In this document: one piece after another, positions 17,228-25,915 of the stretch | Layout: every line of letters begins with the position of its first letter | Position numbering within the stretch: the first letter of the stretch is position 1 | NCBI RefSeq assembly: GCF_003367245.1 | Contig: NZ_QRGR01000020.1 | Span: 90,988-154,987 of the forward strand | Length of the DNA: 64,000 nucleotides | Source of the DNA: Pontibacter diazotrophicus | Lineage (GTDB): Bacteria; Bacteroidota; Bacteroidia; Cytophagales; Hymenobacteraceae | Direction: 5' to 3' | Notes under the pieces: generated by a model | What the model was told of the DNA's origin: nothing | Databases searched by the model: none | The model's input: only the letters and a program-made list of their open reading frames with translations | Made by a program: the position numbers and the translations under genes

Positions 17228-17457
17228 AGTATTTTCTCCTTTAAAATATTGGCTTTTTGAAATGGTTTGCAAAAGTATGAATAAAAACAAAAACAAAAAT
17301 TTTCAGCATAAATAAACTTGCTTTTTTTGTCTGTTTTTACCAACACAACGCAAAAAATAAGCAAATGTTCAAAAAGGGTGTAATATTTTTTTGCCTTTTT
17401 AGAGCATCTATAACAACAGCTACAGGAGAGACATGGGGTGAACAGAGTACTAGTAAA

Positions 17458-17490
17458 ACAGCACCTGCTGCGGGTGCAACAGGTGCTGTT
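17458..17490 (-). terminator. Terminator after the DUF349 gene
   Basis: AACAGCACCTG (17458-17468) pairs with CAGGTGCTGTT (17480-17490); an internal TGCGGGTGCA forms the loop. It lies about 40 bp beyond the DUF349 stop codon. The rest of the 300-bp gap 17228-17529 shows no gene; it is rich in A/T runs. Confidence 0.7.
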
Positions 17491-17529
17491 CATAAGAAAG
17501 TTGTCAATGACTATAACAGGAGGATATTG

Positions 17530-18843
17530 TTATCTGCTGATAGTGCTAAGCTGGTTTTGAAATGCTTCGATCATCTCTGTCTTCGTGTTGATCTTGCGCT
17601 TAAAGTTTCGGATTTTACCCTGCAGCATGTTACGGAAAGTATCGTTGCCAGGAGTGTCACTCAGCTTGCCTAAGTTGTCTTCCAGTACCTCCAGCTCGTT
17701 TCTGTCTGATTTAATGAAGTCTTTGAGCGCATTGATGCGGGCCTGCAGGTCATCTGTCTCAGATAGGGGCTCGTTAGCGGTTTGCTGGCGCTTCCGGATA
17801 TAATGTTCCAGGCTGCTCATCTCAAACACCTTGTCGCAGGCCTTAATAAAGCGCTCCCAGATCATATCCGACACCTCGGGGCTAACAGGGCCTACTTTTT
17901 TCCACTCTGCCTGCAGCTCTTTCGCGCGCTTTACAGCGTTTCCGAGGGTGTGCTTCTGCAAAAGCTGCTCGCCTTCCTCTACCAGTTCTTTTTTACGCTC
18001 AAAGTTGGTCTCGTAGTATTTTCCCCTCGACTCGTTTTTCTCGTTGTTGATTTTCTTCTTCAGGCGCTCAAAGAAATGGTTGTGCGCCTTCCGGAAATCT
18101 GTCCATAGCCGCGTCATGGTTTTGCGTGGCAGGGTACCGCCTACTTCTTTCCATTGGTTCTGCAAAGCCTTCAGTTTGGCAGTGGTGCCTTCCCAGTCTT
18201 CAGAATTCTGCAGGGCTACTGACTGCGAAATCAGATCGCGGTACTTGTCGTAGATGCGGTTCTGCATCTTCTTCTTGTCCTCGAAGAAGTTTTTCTTCCG
18301 CTCAAAGAAGTTCTCAATAGCCGTTCTGAAGCGTTCCTCAATCTCCTCTGTCAGCTCTTTCTCCACAGGCCCTGTTTTAATCCAGGTACCCCGCAGTTCT
18401 TTCAGCTTCTCAGTTGTCTCCTGCCATTCAATGCTGTTGGTCAGGGCCTCGGCCTCCTGTGTGAGCGCAATTTTGGTGGTCAGGTTCTTTTCGCGGTTCT
18501 GCTTTATTGTCTCGTTTATGTCTTCCTCCGCCTTGCTGAGGGTATGGTAGATTCTCTCAAAGTCACCTAAGGCATCGTAGCTTCCTACCTGTTCCTTCAT
18601 GTGCAGCACTTTCATCAGAAAGGAGCCTTTGTTTTCTGAGGTTTCAATGCGCTCCAGCAAATTCTTCACTTTGTCCTGAAACATCTCGAAACGCTTCGCG
18701 AAATACACCAGCGAATCATCCTCAGACTCTTTCACTTCGCCTACCTGCCGTGCGGGGTAGTTCATAAAGGGCTTCAGCCACACTTGCTGGTCCTGAATAA
18801 AGCCATACTTTTTGGCTTCTTCCAATAGATCGTTGTTTTCCAT
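17530..18843 (-). CDS. DUF349 domain-containing protein
   Basis: 437 residues, almost wholly alpha-helical and charged, with several DUF349 repeats of about 70-75 residues. The repeats are marked by a Trp-containing W.....W or KxL...W pattern (LKELRGTWIKTGPVEKELTE, LKALQNQWKEVGGTLPRKTM, AKELQAEWKKVGPVSPEVSD) followed by RFRxAxxxFFxxKK. The C-terminus is a long coiled coil. DUF349 proteins are cytoplasmic and their function is unclear; some relatives are stress-linked. It is divergent from ettA across a 355-bp gap. Confidence 0.9.
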   Translation of the reverse strand: MENNDLLEEAKKYGFIQDQQVWLKPFMNYPARQVGEVKESEDDSLVYFAKRFEMFQDKVKNLLERIETSENKGSFLMKVLHMKEQVGSYDALGDFERIYHTLSKAEEDINETIKQNREKNLTTKIALTQEAEALTNSIEWQETTEKLKELRGTWIKTGPVEKELTEEIEERFRTAIENFFERKKNFFEDKKKMQNRIYDKYRDLISQSVALQNSEDWEGTTAKLKALQNQWKEVGGTLPRKTMTRLWTDFRKAHNHFFERLKKKINNEKNESRGKYYETNFERKKELVEEGEQLLQKHTLGNAVKRAKELQAEWKKVGPVSPEVSDMIWERFIKACDKVFEMSSLEHYIRKRQQTANEPLSETDDLQARINALKDFIKSDRNELEVLEDNLGKLSDTPGNDTFRNMLQGKIRNFKRKINTKTEMIEAFQNQLSTISR

Positions 18844-19198
18844 TAACTGGATAGGGTTATGGGTCGAAAAAATAGGGTAAGGCGACAGAATTAGACTAAC
18901 CTTTGCATACGCAGGTTCACCTGCAGCGTTTTAATTACTTCTATATAGTAAAGTTAATTTAGTAACACTACATTAATCGGTTATCTGGTGCTAAAATAAG
19001 TCGGGACATACTATACCCATACAGTTTTTTTACAAGTTTAATGATTTCAACCAATTTTGTGAAGCGCGTAGCATGAATTTTTACGATATTTGTAATTCTT
19101 TAACAAATAAAATATCAGAGAGATAGGAGGCAGCGGCAGAGAGCAGCAAACCTCCGCTTTATTAATTGAAATATTAGCATAACACTATAATCTACGGC
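18844..19198. other. Divergent intergenic region, DUF349 gene / ettA
   Basis: 355 bp without a gene, AT-rich near ettA. A perfect 6-bp-arm palindrome GCAGGT-TC-ACCTGC lies at 18911-18924 about 70 bp from the DUF349 start and could be an operator. No confident -33/-7 pair was found for either gene. Confidence 0.4.
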
Positions 19199-20869
19199 AT
19201 GAGTAACGAAACCATAATTTTCTCGATGGCTGGGGTAAGCAAGATCTACCCGCCAAAGAAACAAGTGCTTAAAAACATTTACCTATCATTTTTCTATGGC
19301 GCCAAGATCGGGGTGCTGGGTCTGAACGGATCTGGTAAGTCGAGCTTGCTTAAAATCATTGCAGGTGTTGAGAAAGAGTATCAGGGTGAGGTGGTGTGGT
19401 CTCCGGGCTATACGGTAGGTTACCTGGAGCAGGAGCCGCAGATGGACCCGACCAAAACAGTGCGTGAGGTGGTGGAAGAGGGCGTGAGCGAAGTAGTGAA
19501 CCTGCTGCGCGAGTTCGACGAAATCAATATGAAGTTTGCTGAGGAGATGACGGACGATGAGATGAACAAGCTCATCGAGCGCCAGGGCGAGGTGCAGGAG
19601 AAACTGGACCAGCTGAACGCTTGGGAACTGGACAACCGCCTGGAGCGTGCGATGGATGCGTTGCGTACGCCTCCGGAAGATGCGAAGTTAGAAAACCTGT
19701 CGGGTGGTGAGAAGCGCCGCGTAGCCCTTTGCCGCCTGCTGTTGCAGGAGCCGGACGTGCTGTTGCTGGATGAGCCAACCAACCACCTCGACGCAGAGTC
19801 GGTGGATTGGCTGGAGCAGCACCTGCAGCAATACAAAGGCACTGTGATTGCCGTAACCCACGACCGCTACTTCCTTGACAATGTGGCCGGCTGGATTCTG
19901 GAGCTGGACCGTGGCGAAGGTATTCCATGGAAAGGCAACTACAGCAGCTGGCTGGAGCAGAAGGCGAATCGCCTGGCGCAGGAGGAGAAATCGGAGAGCA
20001 AGCGCCAGAAAACGCTGCAGCGTGAGCTGGAGTGGGTGCGTATGGCTCCAAAAGCACGCCATGCCAAATCAAAGGCGCGTCTCAGCCAGTATGATAAGCT
20101 AGCCGGAGAAGACGCTAATCAGAAAGAAGAGAAACTGGAGCTGTTTATCCCGGATGGCCCGCGCCTGGGCTCCCAGGTAATTGAGGTAAACCACGTGAGC
20201 AAAGCCTATGGCGATAAATTGCTGTTTGAAGACCTGAACTTTGCGCTGCCGCAGGGTGGTATTGTAGGGATCATCGGCCCGAACGGTGCTGGTAAAACAA
20301 CCTTGTTCAAACTCATTACAGGGCAGGAGAAGCCCGATGCCGGTAACTTTGAAGTGGGTTCTACCGTGCAGATTTCTTACGTGGACCAGGAGCACACCCA
20401 ACTGGAGCCAAACAAGTCTGTATTTGAAGTGATTTCCGGTGGTACCGAGCACATGATGATGGCTGGCCGCCAGGTGGTATCCCGCGCCTATGTGAGCAAG
20501 TTTAACTTTACGGGTGGCGATCAGGAGAAGAAAGTAGACAAACTGTCGGGTGGGGAGCGTAACCGCGTGCACCTGGCCATGACGCTGAAAGAAGGTGGTA
20601 ACCTGCTACTGCTCGATGAGCCAACCAACGACCTGGACGTAAACGCCATTCGTGCGCTGGAAGACGGACTGGAGAATTTTGCCGGTTGCGCCGTGATCAT
20701 CTCCCACGACCGCTGGTTCCTGGACCGTATCTGTACCCACATCCTTGCTTTTGAAGGCGACTCTCAGGTATACTGGTTTGAGGGTAACTATTCCGAGTAC
20801 GAGGAGAATAAGAAGAAGCGCTTGGGTGATGCAGAGCCGCAGCGCATCCGTTATAAAAAACTGGTATAG
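19199..20869 (+). CDS. ettA: Energy-dependent translational throttle protein EttA (ABC-F)
   Basis: ABC-F ATPase that binds the ribosomal E site and gates entry into elongation according to the ATP/ADP ratio. The 556-residue protein has two ABC modules without membrane segments. Walker A motifs are GLNGSGKSSLLK (about residue 40) and GPNGAGKTTLFK; signatures are LSGGEKRRVALC and LSGGERNRVHLA; Walker B regions are LLLDEPTNHLD and LLLDEPTNDLD. The ABC-F linker (PtIM) is in the middle, with RMAPKARHAKSKARL, which is characteristic of EttA. The C-terminal RIRYKKL also matches. A strong terminator follows, so it is monocistronic. Confidence 0.95.
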   Translation: MSNETIIFSMAGVSKIYPPKKQVLKNIYLSFFYGAKIGVLGLNGSGKSSLLKIIAGVEKEYQGEVVWSPGYTVGYLEQEPQMDPTKTVREVVEEGVSEVVNLLREFDEINMKFAEEMTDDEMNKLIERQGEVQEKLDQLNAWELDNRLERAMDALRTPPEDAKLENLSGGEKRRVALCRLLLQEPDVLLLDEPTNHLDAESVDWLEQHLQQYKGTVIAVTHDRYFLDNVAGWILELDRGEGIPWKGNYSSWLEQKANRLAQEEKSESKRQKTLQRELEWVRMAPKARHAKSKARLSQYDKLAGEDANQKEEKLELFIPDGPRLGSQVIEVNHVSKAYGDKLLFEDLNFALPQGGIVGIIGPNGAGKTTLFKLITGQEKPDAGNFEVGSTVQISYVDQEHTQLEPNKSVFEVISGGTEHMMMAGRQVVSRAYVSKFNFTGGDQEKKVDKLSGGERNRVHLAMTLKEGGNLLLLDEPTNDLDVNAIRALEDGLENFAGCAVIISHDRWFLDRICTHILAFEGDSQVYWFEGNYSEYEENKKKRLGDAEPQRIRYKKLV

Positions 20870-20913
20870 GAGTATATTCAGGAGTATTAACTAATTTCTG
20901 ATACTGCTTATGG

Positions 20914-20943
20914 AAAGGCCGCTGCTTAATTGCAGCGGCCTTT
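20914..20943 (+). terminator. Terminator after ettA
   Basis: AAAGGCCGCTGC (20914-20925) pairs with GCAGCGGCCTTT (20932-20943), loop TTAATT, followed by a T-rich run. Confidence 0.92.
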
Positions 20944-21223
20944 TGTGTTTTTTTCCTTTCTTAAAAGAATTGCCTGGCCTCTCCGCTTACCAAGGTTTTC
21001 ACCACGCGCACTCCAAAGAATTAGGCCATTTTCTTTGTTGATAATTTTCAAACAGTAGAAGAAGCTCCTGGGGCGATTGGACTATCTAATCATCAGTGTT
21101 GCAACTTTGTATAAATATTTCTTTTTTATATGATAATATTTAACAAAGTTAAATTCGTTTCGTAAACTAAGTTATAGACAGCCAGAGGTTTAAAGTGTTC
21201 TCTAACTTTAATGGATGTCAATT
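20944..21223. other. Intergenic region before the micro-ORF
   Basis: 280 bp without a recognisable gene. AT-rich in its second half, with TAACTTTA at 21203-21210 just before the micro-ORF and CAACTTTGTATAAAT near 21110, both loosely like -7 boxes. Confidence 0.35.
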
Positions 21224-21319
21224 ATGAAAAAAATTTACTCCAATAGTGATGCGGTAGCCTACTGGCTTATCGCTGGCTATTTTACCATCGTAGGTACTAT
21301 TGCTTTGGTAGTATCCTAA
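21224..21319 (+). CDS. Candidate 31-residue single-pass membrane protein
   Basis: A short open frame from ATG encodes a basic/polar N-terminus (MKKIYSNSDA) followed by one hydrophobic span (VAYWLIAGYFTIVGTIALVV) and a stop. A strong hairpin starts 18 bp after the stop, and a terminator of ettA lies before it, so the ORF occupies a transcription unit of its own. No family is recognised. An out-of-frame ATG 13 bp upstream (at 21211) opens an 11-codon frame that ends inside it. It could be a regulatory small membrane protein or an accident of sequence. Confidence 0.5.
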   Translation: MKKIYSNSDAVAYWLIAGYFTIVGTIALVVS

Positions 21320-21337
21320 ATCTTTTACTCCAACGTG

Positions 21338-21382
21338 TAACCCAGAAGAGGCTGTCCGAAGAGGGCAGCCTCTTCTGGGTTA
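21338..21382 (+). terminator. Strong terminator after the micro-ORF
   Basis: Arms 21338-21354 and 21366-21382 are perfectly complementary over 17 bp (TAACCCAGAAGAGGCTG and its complement), with an 11-nt loop. There is no long T-run afterwards. Confidence 0.7.
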
Positions 21383-21507
21383 TGGCATGTTCAAAATGAA
21401 ACCCTGCGTCTTTTCTGTTTGCCCTGTATAGAGCAGAGAATGCGTTATAGATGTTGCCGCACTTTTGTATCTTGCAGCCCTCCTCAAAGCCCTACCATCT
21501 ATACCTC

Positions 21508-22494
21508 ATGCCGGTTCTCTACCTAAAACACGCAGACATTGACCTGGAGCAGTGGAATGCCGTGGTAGCGCTTTCACCGCAGCGGCAGGTATACGCCATG
21601 TCCTGGTACCTTGATGTGGTGTCGCCTGACTGGGAAGGCGTGGTGGAAGCAGACGCAGCAGGTATATATAAGGCAGTGATGCCAGTGCCGTGGCGGCGTA
21701 AGCTGGGCATGCGCTACGTGCAGCAGCCCTTGTTTTGCCAGCAGCTGGGAGTTTACGCTTTAGAGACGAGTATACCCCCAGCTACCTATCAGGCCTTTAC
21801 AGAGGAAATATACAGGCGTTTCCGGTACGTGGCAGACTATCATTTTAACACCGATAACCAATTGCCCACCTTGCCGCGGCCAGAGGTGCAGGTAGAGCAT
21901 ACCTTAACGCTGTACCTGAACCTGTGCAGCAGCTATGAGCAGCTGTATACGGGCTACTCCCGCGATAGAAAGATGAACCTGAAGCGCGCGCAGAATGCAG
22001 CCCTGCAAATAGAGGAGAGTGACGACATAGAACCCATCATCCGGTTTTTTAAAGAAGAAACAGCAGCGCGTATTTATGGCGGTGTAGCAGAAGGGGCTTA
22101 CGAAATGCTTCGGCAGTTGTACCAGGTGCTGAAGGAGAAGGGGGTGGGAAAGCTTTACTATACCGTGGATAAACAAGGGCGTCAAAACAGCGGCTGCCTT
22201 TTCATTTTCTGGGGCGGGCGTATTGTCTATATTTTCAACGCTGCCCCGCAGCACGGCCGGAAGCAGAATGGCCGCACCCTTCTCATCGACCATATGATTC
22301 GGGAACACGCCGGGCAGGAGGTGCTGTTCGACTTTGAGAGCCCTGATGAGCGGGAGCCGGATATCCTCCACTTTTACAAAAGCTTCGGCCCCGAAGTAAA
22401 GCCCATCCCAGTGCTAAAGTACAACCGCCTGCCAAAAGGAGTGAAGCTCATGCGGGAAGCCCGGATGCGCCTGGTCCGGAGGCTAAGAGGTTAG
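21508..22494 (+). CDS. FemAB/GNAT-like acyltransferase
   Basis: 328 residues from the ATG at 21508 (MPVLYLKHADIDLEQWNAVV). The frame is open 19 codons further up, but that part overlaps the presumed promoter (ACTTTTGTATCTTGC). The second half has GNAT/FemX features: YSRDRKMNLKRAQ, YTVDKQGRQNSGCLFIFWGG, NAAPQHGRKQNGRTLLIDHM and DFESPDEREPDILHFYKSFG. The last block is typical of the CelD/FemAB acetyltransferase group. Members transfer amino acids or acyl groups to cell-envelope precursors; the substrate here is unknown. The leader shares the ACTTTTGTATCTT motif with the next gene. Confidence 0.75.
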   Translation: MPVLYLKHADIDLEQWNAVVALSPQRQVYAMSWYLDVVSPDWEGVVEADAAGIYKAVMPVPWRRKLGMRYVQQPLFCQQLGVYALETSIPPATYQAFTEEIYRRFRYVADYHFNTDNQLPTLPRPEVQVEHTLTLYLNLCSSYEQLYTGYSRDRKMNLKRAQNAALQIEESDDIEPIIRFFKEETAARIYGGVAEGAYEMLRQLYQVLKEKGVGKLYYTVDKQGRQNSGCLFIFWGGRIVYIFNAAPQHGRKQNGRTLLIDHMIREHAGQEVLFDFESPDEREPDILHFYKSFGPEVKPIPVLKYNRLPKGVKLMREARMRLVRRLRG

Positions 22495-22652
22495 CAAGCG
22501 CTTCAGCTGTATAAGCTTTGGGGTTAGAGTCAATTTTAATCAGCCTGCTGGCATCTACCGTGCCGCCTGTTTTCAGGCTGAGAGGTATGCGCTGAGATAC
22601 ATACATTTCACTATACTTTTGTATCTTACCGCAACTGATCGAACCTAAAAGT

Positions 22653-23573
22653 ATGATGTGGAGGCGAACCATAGATCCTGGATTAGGAGAAAAGTATAAT
22701 AGCCGGACAAAGCGCCTGATAAACAAGGATGGCTCGTTTAACATTGTGAAGCTGGGAAGAGAGCTGCGCCTGTACGATGCCTACCAATACCTGAAGAACA
22801 TCTCTGTAGGGCGGCTTTCTTTTCTTCTGCTGTGCTTTTACCTGTTCATTAATAGCCTGTTTGCCCTGCTGTACCTGTGGTGTGGTGTAGAAAACCTGCA
22901 TGGTATAGAGCCTGGCCTTCCGCCTTTTCTTAACGCTTTTTTCTTTAGTGTGCAGACATTTACGACAGTAGGGTATGGCGTCTTAGCACCGCACGGTATG
23001 GCTACGAACCTGGTGGTTACCCTAGAGTCCTTTATGGGTTGGGTGGGTTTTGCAATTATTACCGGTGTCGTGTTCAGCCGTTTCGCCAAGCCGCATGTTC
23101 GTATATTATACAGTAATAACGCGATTATTGCTCCTCATGAAGGGGGAAAGAGTCTGCAGTTCCGGCTTGCCAATAAGCGCAATAGTGTACTGCTTGAGAT
23201 GGAGGCCAGGGTCATGCTGATGGTGCAGGACACCAACTTCAGTCGGCACTACTATAACCTGAAACTGGAGCAGTCTTCGCTCTATTTCTTCCCGCTAAGC
23301 TGGACAATCATGCATCACATTGATGAAGAAAGTCCGCTTTACAATGTAACTCCAAAAGAATTAGAAGAGAAGCGTGCGGAGGTGCTGGTCCTGATAAAGG
23401 GCTATGACGAAGCATATGGGCAGACAGTCCACTCCCGATTCTCCTATCGGTTTAATGAAATACTGTGGGATGTGCGCTTTAAAGAAGTTTATAATTCGGA
23501 CACAAGAGGAGAAATTGTATTGGATTTGCTTAAACTGCACGAGACGGAGCCTGTAAGTGAGCCTGCGTTATAA
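22653..23573 (+). CDS. Inward rectifier potassium channel (KirBac family)
   Basis: 306-residue channel. Helix 1 spans about residues 55-77, the pore loop carries the selectivity filter TVGYG at 105-109, and helix 2 spans about 118-143. A cytoplasmic immunoglobulin-like Kir domain follows (VLLEMEARVMLMVQ, YYNLKLEQSSLYFFPLSWTI, YDEAYGQTVHSRFSY). The N-terminal slide-helix region (DAYQYLKNISVGRLSF) is also present. It should form a tetrameric K+ channel in the inner membrane. The end lies 14 bp from the end of the convergent phospholipase-like gene, with no terminator between them. Confidence 0.95.
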   Translation: MMWRRTIDPGLGEKYNSRTKRLINKDGSFNIVKLGRELRLYDAYQYLKNISVGRLSFLLLCFYLFINSLFALLYLWCGVENLHGIEPGLPPFLNAFFFSVQTFTTVGYGVLAPHGMATNLVVTLESFMGWVGFAIITGVVFSRFAKPHVRILYSNNAIIAPHEGGKSLQFRLANKRNSVLLEMEARVMLMVQDTNFSRHYYNLKLEQSSLYFFPLSWTIMHHIDEESPLYNVTPKELEEKRAEVLVLIKGYDEAYGQTVHSRFSYRFNEILWDVRFKEVYNSDTRGEIVLDLLKLHETEPVSEPAL

Positions 23574-23587
23574 GAATTGCCAGATGC

Positions 23588-24565
23588 TTAATTGTCGCCT
23601 TCTTCACGGGGTTTGTGCGGACCTGCTTCATATTCCTTTTTCTCCATTTCGAGCCGCTGTTGCTCCTCTGCTGTGAGCACCTTTGGATAAGTGCTGAGAT
23701 CTGGCTGGCCGGCATCTACCCAGGCGGTATACCAGTAACTGGCAATTGTGCGGATGGCCAAGCGCATCTGCCGCTCTACCTGCCCGTTCAGTTTGTCGCT
23801 GTAAGCTTCTGAGAAGGCGCGGGAGTAAACGCGGGTGGTGAGGCTGTTTCGCACCTCAAAGCTGTATTTCTTTTCCTCGTCAAACGCCTGTGTCAGCTGC
23901 TTTTCAAAGTAAAGCACAGAGTCGAGGCCGGTATGAGCACTGGCTACTAAATCCCATGCCCGCAGCTGTGGCTGCTCAATATACTGTGCCTGGCCTACAA
24001 AAAAGTCATAATTGCCGGAGAACAGCTCTGGCAGGCGCGATTCCCAGAAACCGTGTATGCCGCGTTGGCCGGTAAACTGGCCGTTGTAGTTTTGGGTGGT
24101 ATGCAGCGGCACACAGGCATCGGCCACATAATGCCCCATCTCGGTACTGAGGCGCAGGATACGGTCGAGGTCCCGCTCCTTAAACGCCTGCGTCAGTTGG
24201 TACTTCATCAGGCTGATGTGCCAGGGCACAATGCCGTAAGCCTGCAAGGTATCTTCAGTATACAGCTCCACGGCCTGCTGCCAGAAACGCGGCATCTTAT
24301 ACAGGGCGCTGTCGCCGTACACATCCAGGTCAATGTAATGGCGGGGTGCTTCCCATTCCACGGCATAGCGGCGGCGGTCCGGGTTTACGGCATTTTCGGT
24401 GATGTAGCGGATGTGCTTTTTATAGAAGCCAATCATTTCCGGTGGCAGCGTGAACACTGCCAGCCTGTTAATGCGCTGATGGGCAAAGAAGCCCCAGCTG
24501 TAGCCCAGGTGTGGGAGGAGGAATGCGAACAGGAGAAAAAGAACAACACGTTGTTTGCCAGCCAT
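23588..24565 (-). CDS. Zinc-dependent phospholipase C-like secreted protein
   Basis: 325 residues from the ATG giving MAGKQRVVLFLLFAFLLPHLGYS, a signal peptide; an ATG 18 bp upstream is an alternative start. The mature N-terminus WGFFAHQRINRLAV and the blocks RHYIDLD and MGHYVADACVPLHTTQNYNG, followed by HGFWESRL, supply the Trp, His and Asp residues expected for the trinuclear-zinc fold shared by phospholipase C and S1/P1 nucleases. I infer hydrolysis of phospholipid or other phosphodiesters in the periplasm or outside the cell. The C-terminus is charged (EMEKKEYEAGPHKPREEGDN). It is followed upstream by the DUF3078 gene on the same strand. Confidence 0.8.
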   Translation of the reverse strand: MAGKQRVVLFLLFAFLLPHLGYSWGFFAHQRINRLAVFTLPPEMIGFYKKHIRYITENAVNPDRRRYAVEWEAPRHYIDLDVYGDSALYKMPRFWQQAVELYTEDTLQAYGIVPWHISLMKYQLTQAFKERDLDRILRLSTEMGHYVADACVPLHTTQNYNGQFTGQRGIHGFWESRLPELFSGNYDFFVGQAQYIEQPQLRAWDLVASAHTGLDSVLYFEKQLTQAFDEEKKYSFEVRNSLTTRVYSRAFSEAYSDKLNGQVERQMRLAIRTIASYWYTAWVDAGQPDLSTYPKVLTAEEQQRLEMEKKEYEAGPHKPREEGDN

Positions 24566-24637
24566 ATCTGTTCCATACGGCAACAGCTGGTTTATTGGTT
24601 TTCTGCGTTATGTTTCTGCCACAGGAACGGTTATGCA

Positions 24638-25522
24638 TTACCTGTTCAGCGAAAATCCCTGCAACGTGTAAAGTATACCCAGGCCCAGGGACTGGCTGTA
24701 TTGTATGTCTGCATCCTGGTCGTAGTCATAAATCAGGTTGCCCGTCAGGTTTACGTTAATGTAGCGGTTCACCTTGGCATTCAGCACCGCATTAAGGCGA
24801 TGGTCCACCCGCTTGAAGGTAAACTCTCCGTAGTTAAGATAGCCCATATAATTGAGCCTCAGGTTTATGTTAGTGGCAATGTCACGCTTGAAAGTAGCCT
24901 GCACCATCGCAGCCAGCCACTCAGTGCGTACTTTCCTTCCTTCCGGTACACCATAGCGGTCGTCAGCTGCTACTTCGTCATCCACTAAAAAAGTAAAACG
25001 CGGTGCAAAGGGGCTCAGGCGTAAAGAAAACGATGGATTGGGTTTATACTCTGCACCCAAGGCAAACGTCAGGTAACCCGGCGACAGGAAGTTAGACACC
25101 AGTACTTTATTTCCGTCAGCATCGGTTTCATCATCATAGCCCGGTGCAAATTGGGAGAGGAAATTGGCAGAAAAAAAAGCGTTCCAGTCAGAAGTAAACT
25201 TATAGCCGTACTTCGTGTCGAGGTAAATGCGGTCAACGCTCTTGCGCATCTCGTCTCCCTTGTTTTTGATGAGGCCATACTGCAGCTGCGCCTCATTGTC
25301 CCAGGTAACACGGCCCCTGCTATAATCGGCCCGGGCATCTAGGTGCGAGTTGAGCGCAATAGAGCTGATGCCTCCTGCTCTCCAGTTATCGCTGAATGCC
25401 GCCTGGTTTAAGTTAATGCCCGCAGAGAAGGTTCTCCGCCAGGTGGTGTCTGCTTCTGTCTGTGCCAGTACTATGGCCGAGTTTAACAGCAGCACAAACA
25501 GCGTAAGTAAAAGTTTATTCAT
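24638..25522 (-). CDS. DUF3078 domain outer-membrane protein
   Basis: The ATG at 25522 gives MNKLLLTLFVLLLNSAIVLAQ, a signal peptide; the ATG 15 bp further up is less likely. The mature protein begins with the DUF3078 signature WRRTFSAGINLNQAAFSDNW and continues with alternating beta-strand patterns (VTWDNEAQLQYGLIKN, YGYKFTSDWNAFFSAN, YINVNLTGNLIYDYD). It ends in LGILYTLQGFSLNR. DUF3078 proteins are predicted beta-barrels of the outer membrane in Bacteroidota, with unknown function. The gap to the phospholipase-like gene is 72 bp, so they may be co-transcribed. Confidence 0.85.
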   Translation of the reverse strand: MNKLLLTLFVLLLNSAIVLAQTEADTTWRRTFSAGINLNQAAFSDNWRAGGISSIALNSHLDARADYSRGRVTWDNEAQLQYGLIKNKGDEMRKSVDRIYLDTKYGYKFTSDWNAFFSANFLSQFAPGYDDETDADGNKVLVSNFLSPGYLTFALGAEYKPNPSFSLRLSPFAPRFTFLVDDEVAADDRYGVPEGRKVRTEWLAAMVQATFKRDIATNINLRLNYMGYLNYGEFTFKRVDHRLNAVLNAKVNRYINVNLTGNLIYDYDQDADIQYSQSLGLGILYTLQGFSLNR

Positions 25523-25915
25523 GATAAAGGTATTCAATGGTTCGTTGTCTATTTCGGGCAGCCTGAAGGATGCAGAGACGGTGATGTTGGCTGTGCACTC
25601 TTTGCCGGCACCACCACATTCTGCCCGTGCCGTATAAAAACAAGTTTGCCAGATAACCGAATACTTTAGAGCATGTTTGAAGTATTCGGTTATCTGGCAA
25701 AGCTAATGCTAGGAAGGCGGTAAAACCAAAACTAACGCCGGGAAAGACTGTTTGAGGAGCAGAATATTAGCAGGATGATGGTTACCTGAGGCATATAAAT
25801 CAAAACATGTTGAACATGTCCCGTCCGCTACCACAAACCTTTTTCCCTGTCTATTTACGTATACGCAAAACCAACAACTCATTTTAAAAACATTTCTTAT
25901 TAAAAGCAGCACCCC
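25523..25915. other. Divergent region DUF3078 / TreS-like gene
   Basis: 393 bp without a gene I can support; it contains the perfect long hairpin at 25645-25701. Short frames on the minus strand (25709-25912 and 25515-25700) have no recognisable content. Confidence 0.4.
25645..25701. repeat. Perfect 22-bp inverted repeat in a divergent promoter region
   Basis: Arms 25645-25666 and 25680-25701 are perfectly complementary over 22 bp with a 13-nt loop. Both flanking genes point away from it, so it is not their terminator. It is similar in dimensions, though not in sequence, to the hairpin at 9503-9562. Confidence 0.8.

Noticed and set aside
24053..24988. 311-codon open frame on the plus strand
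   Set aside because: It lies antisense to the phospholipase-like and DUF3078 genes, both of which have signal peptides and family motifs. The translated frame has no domain.
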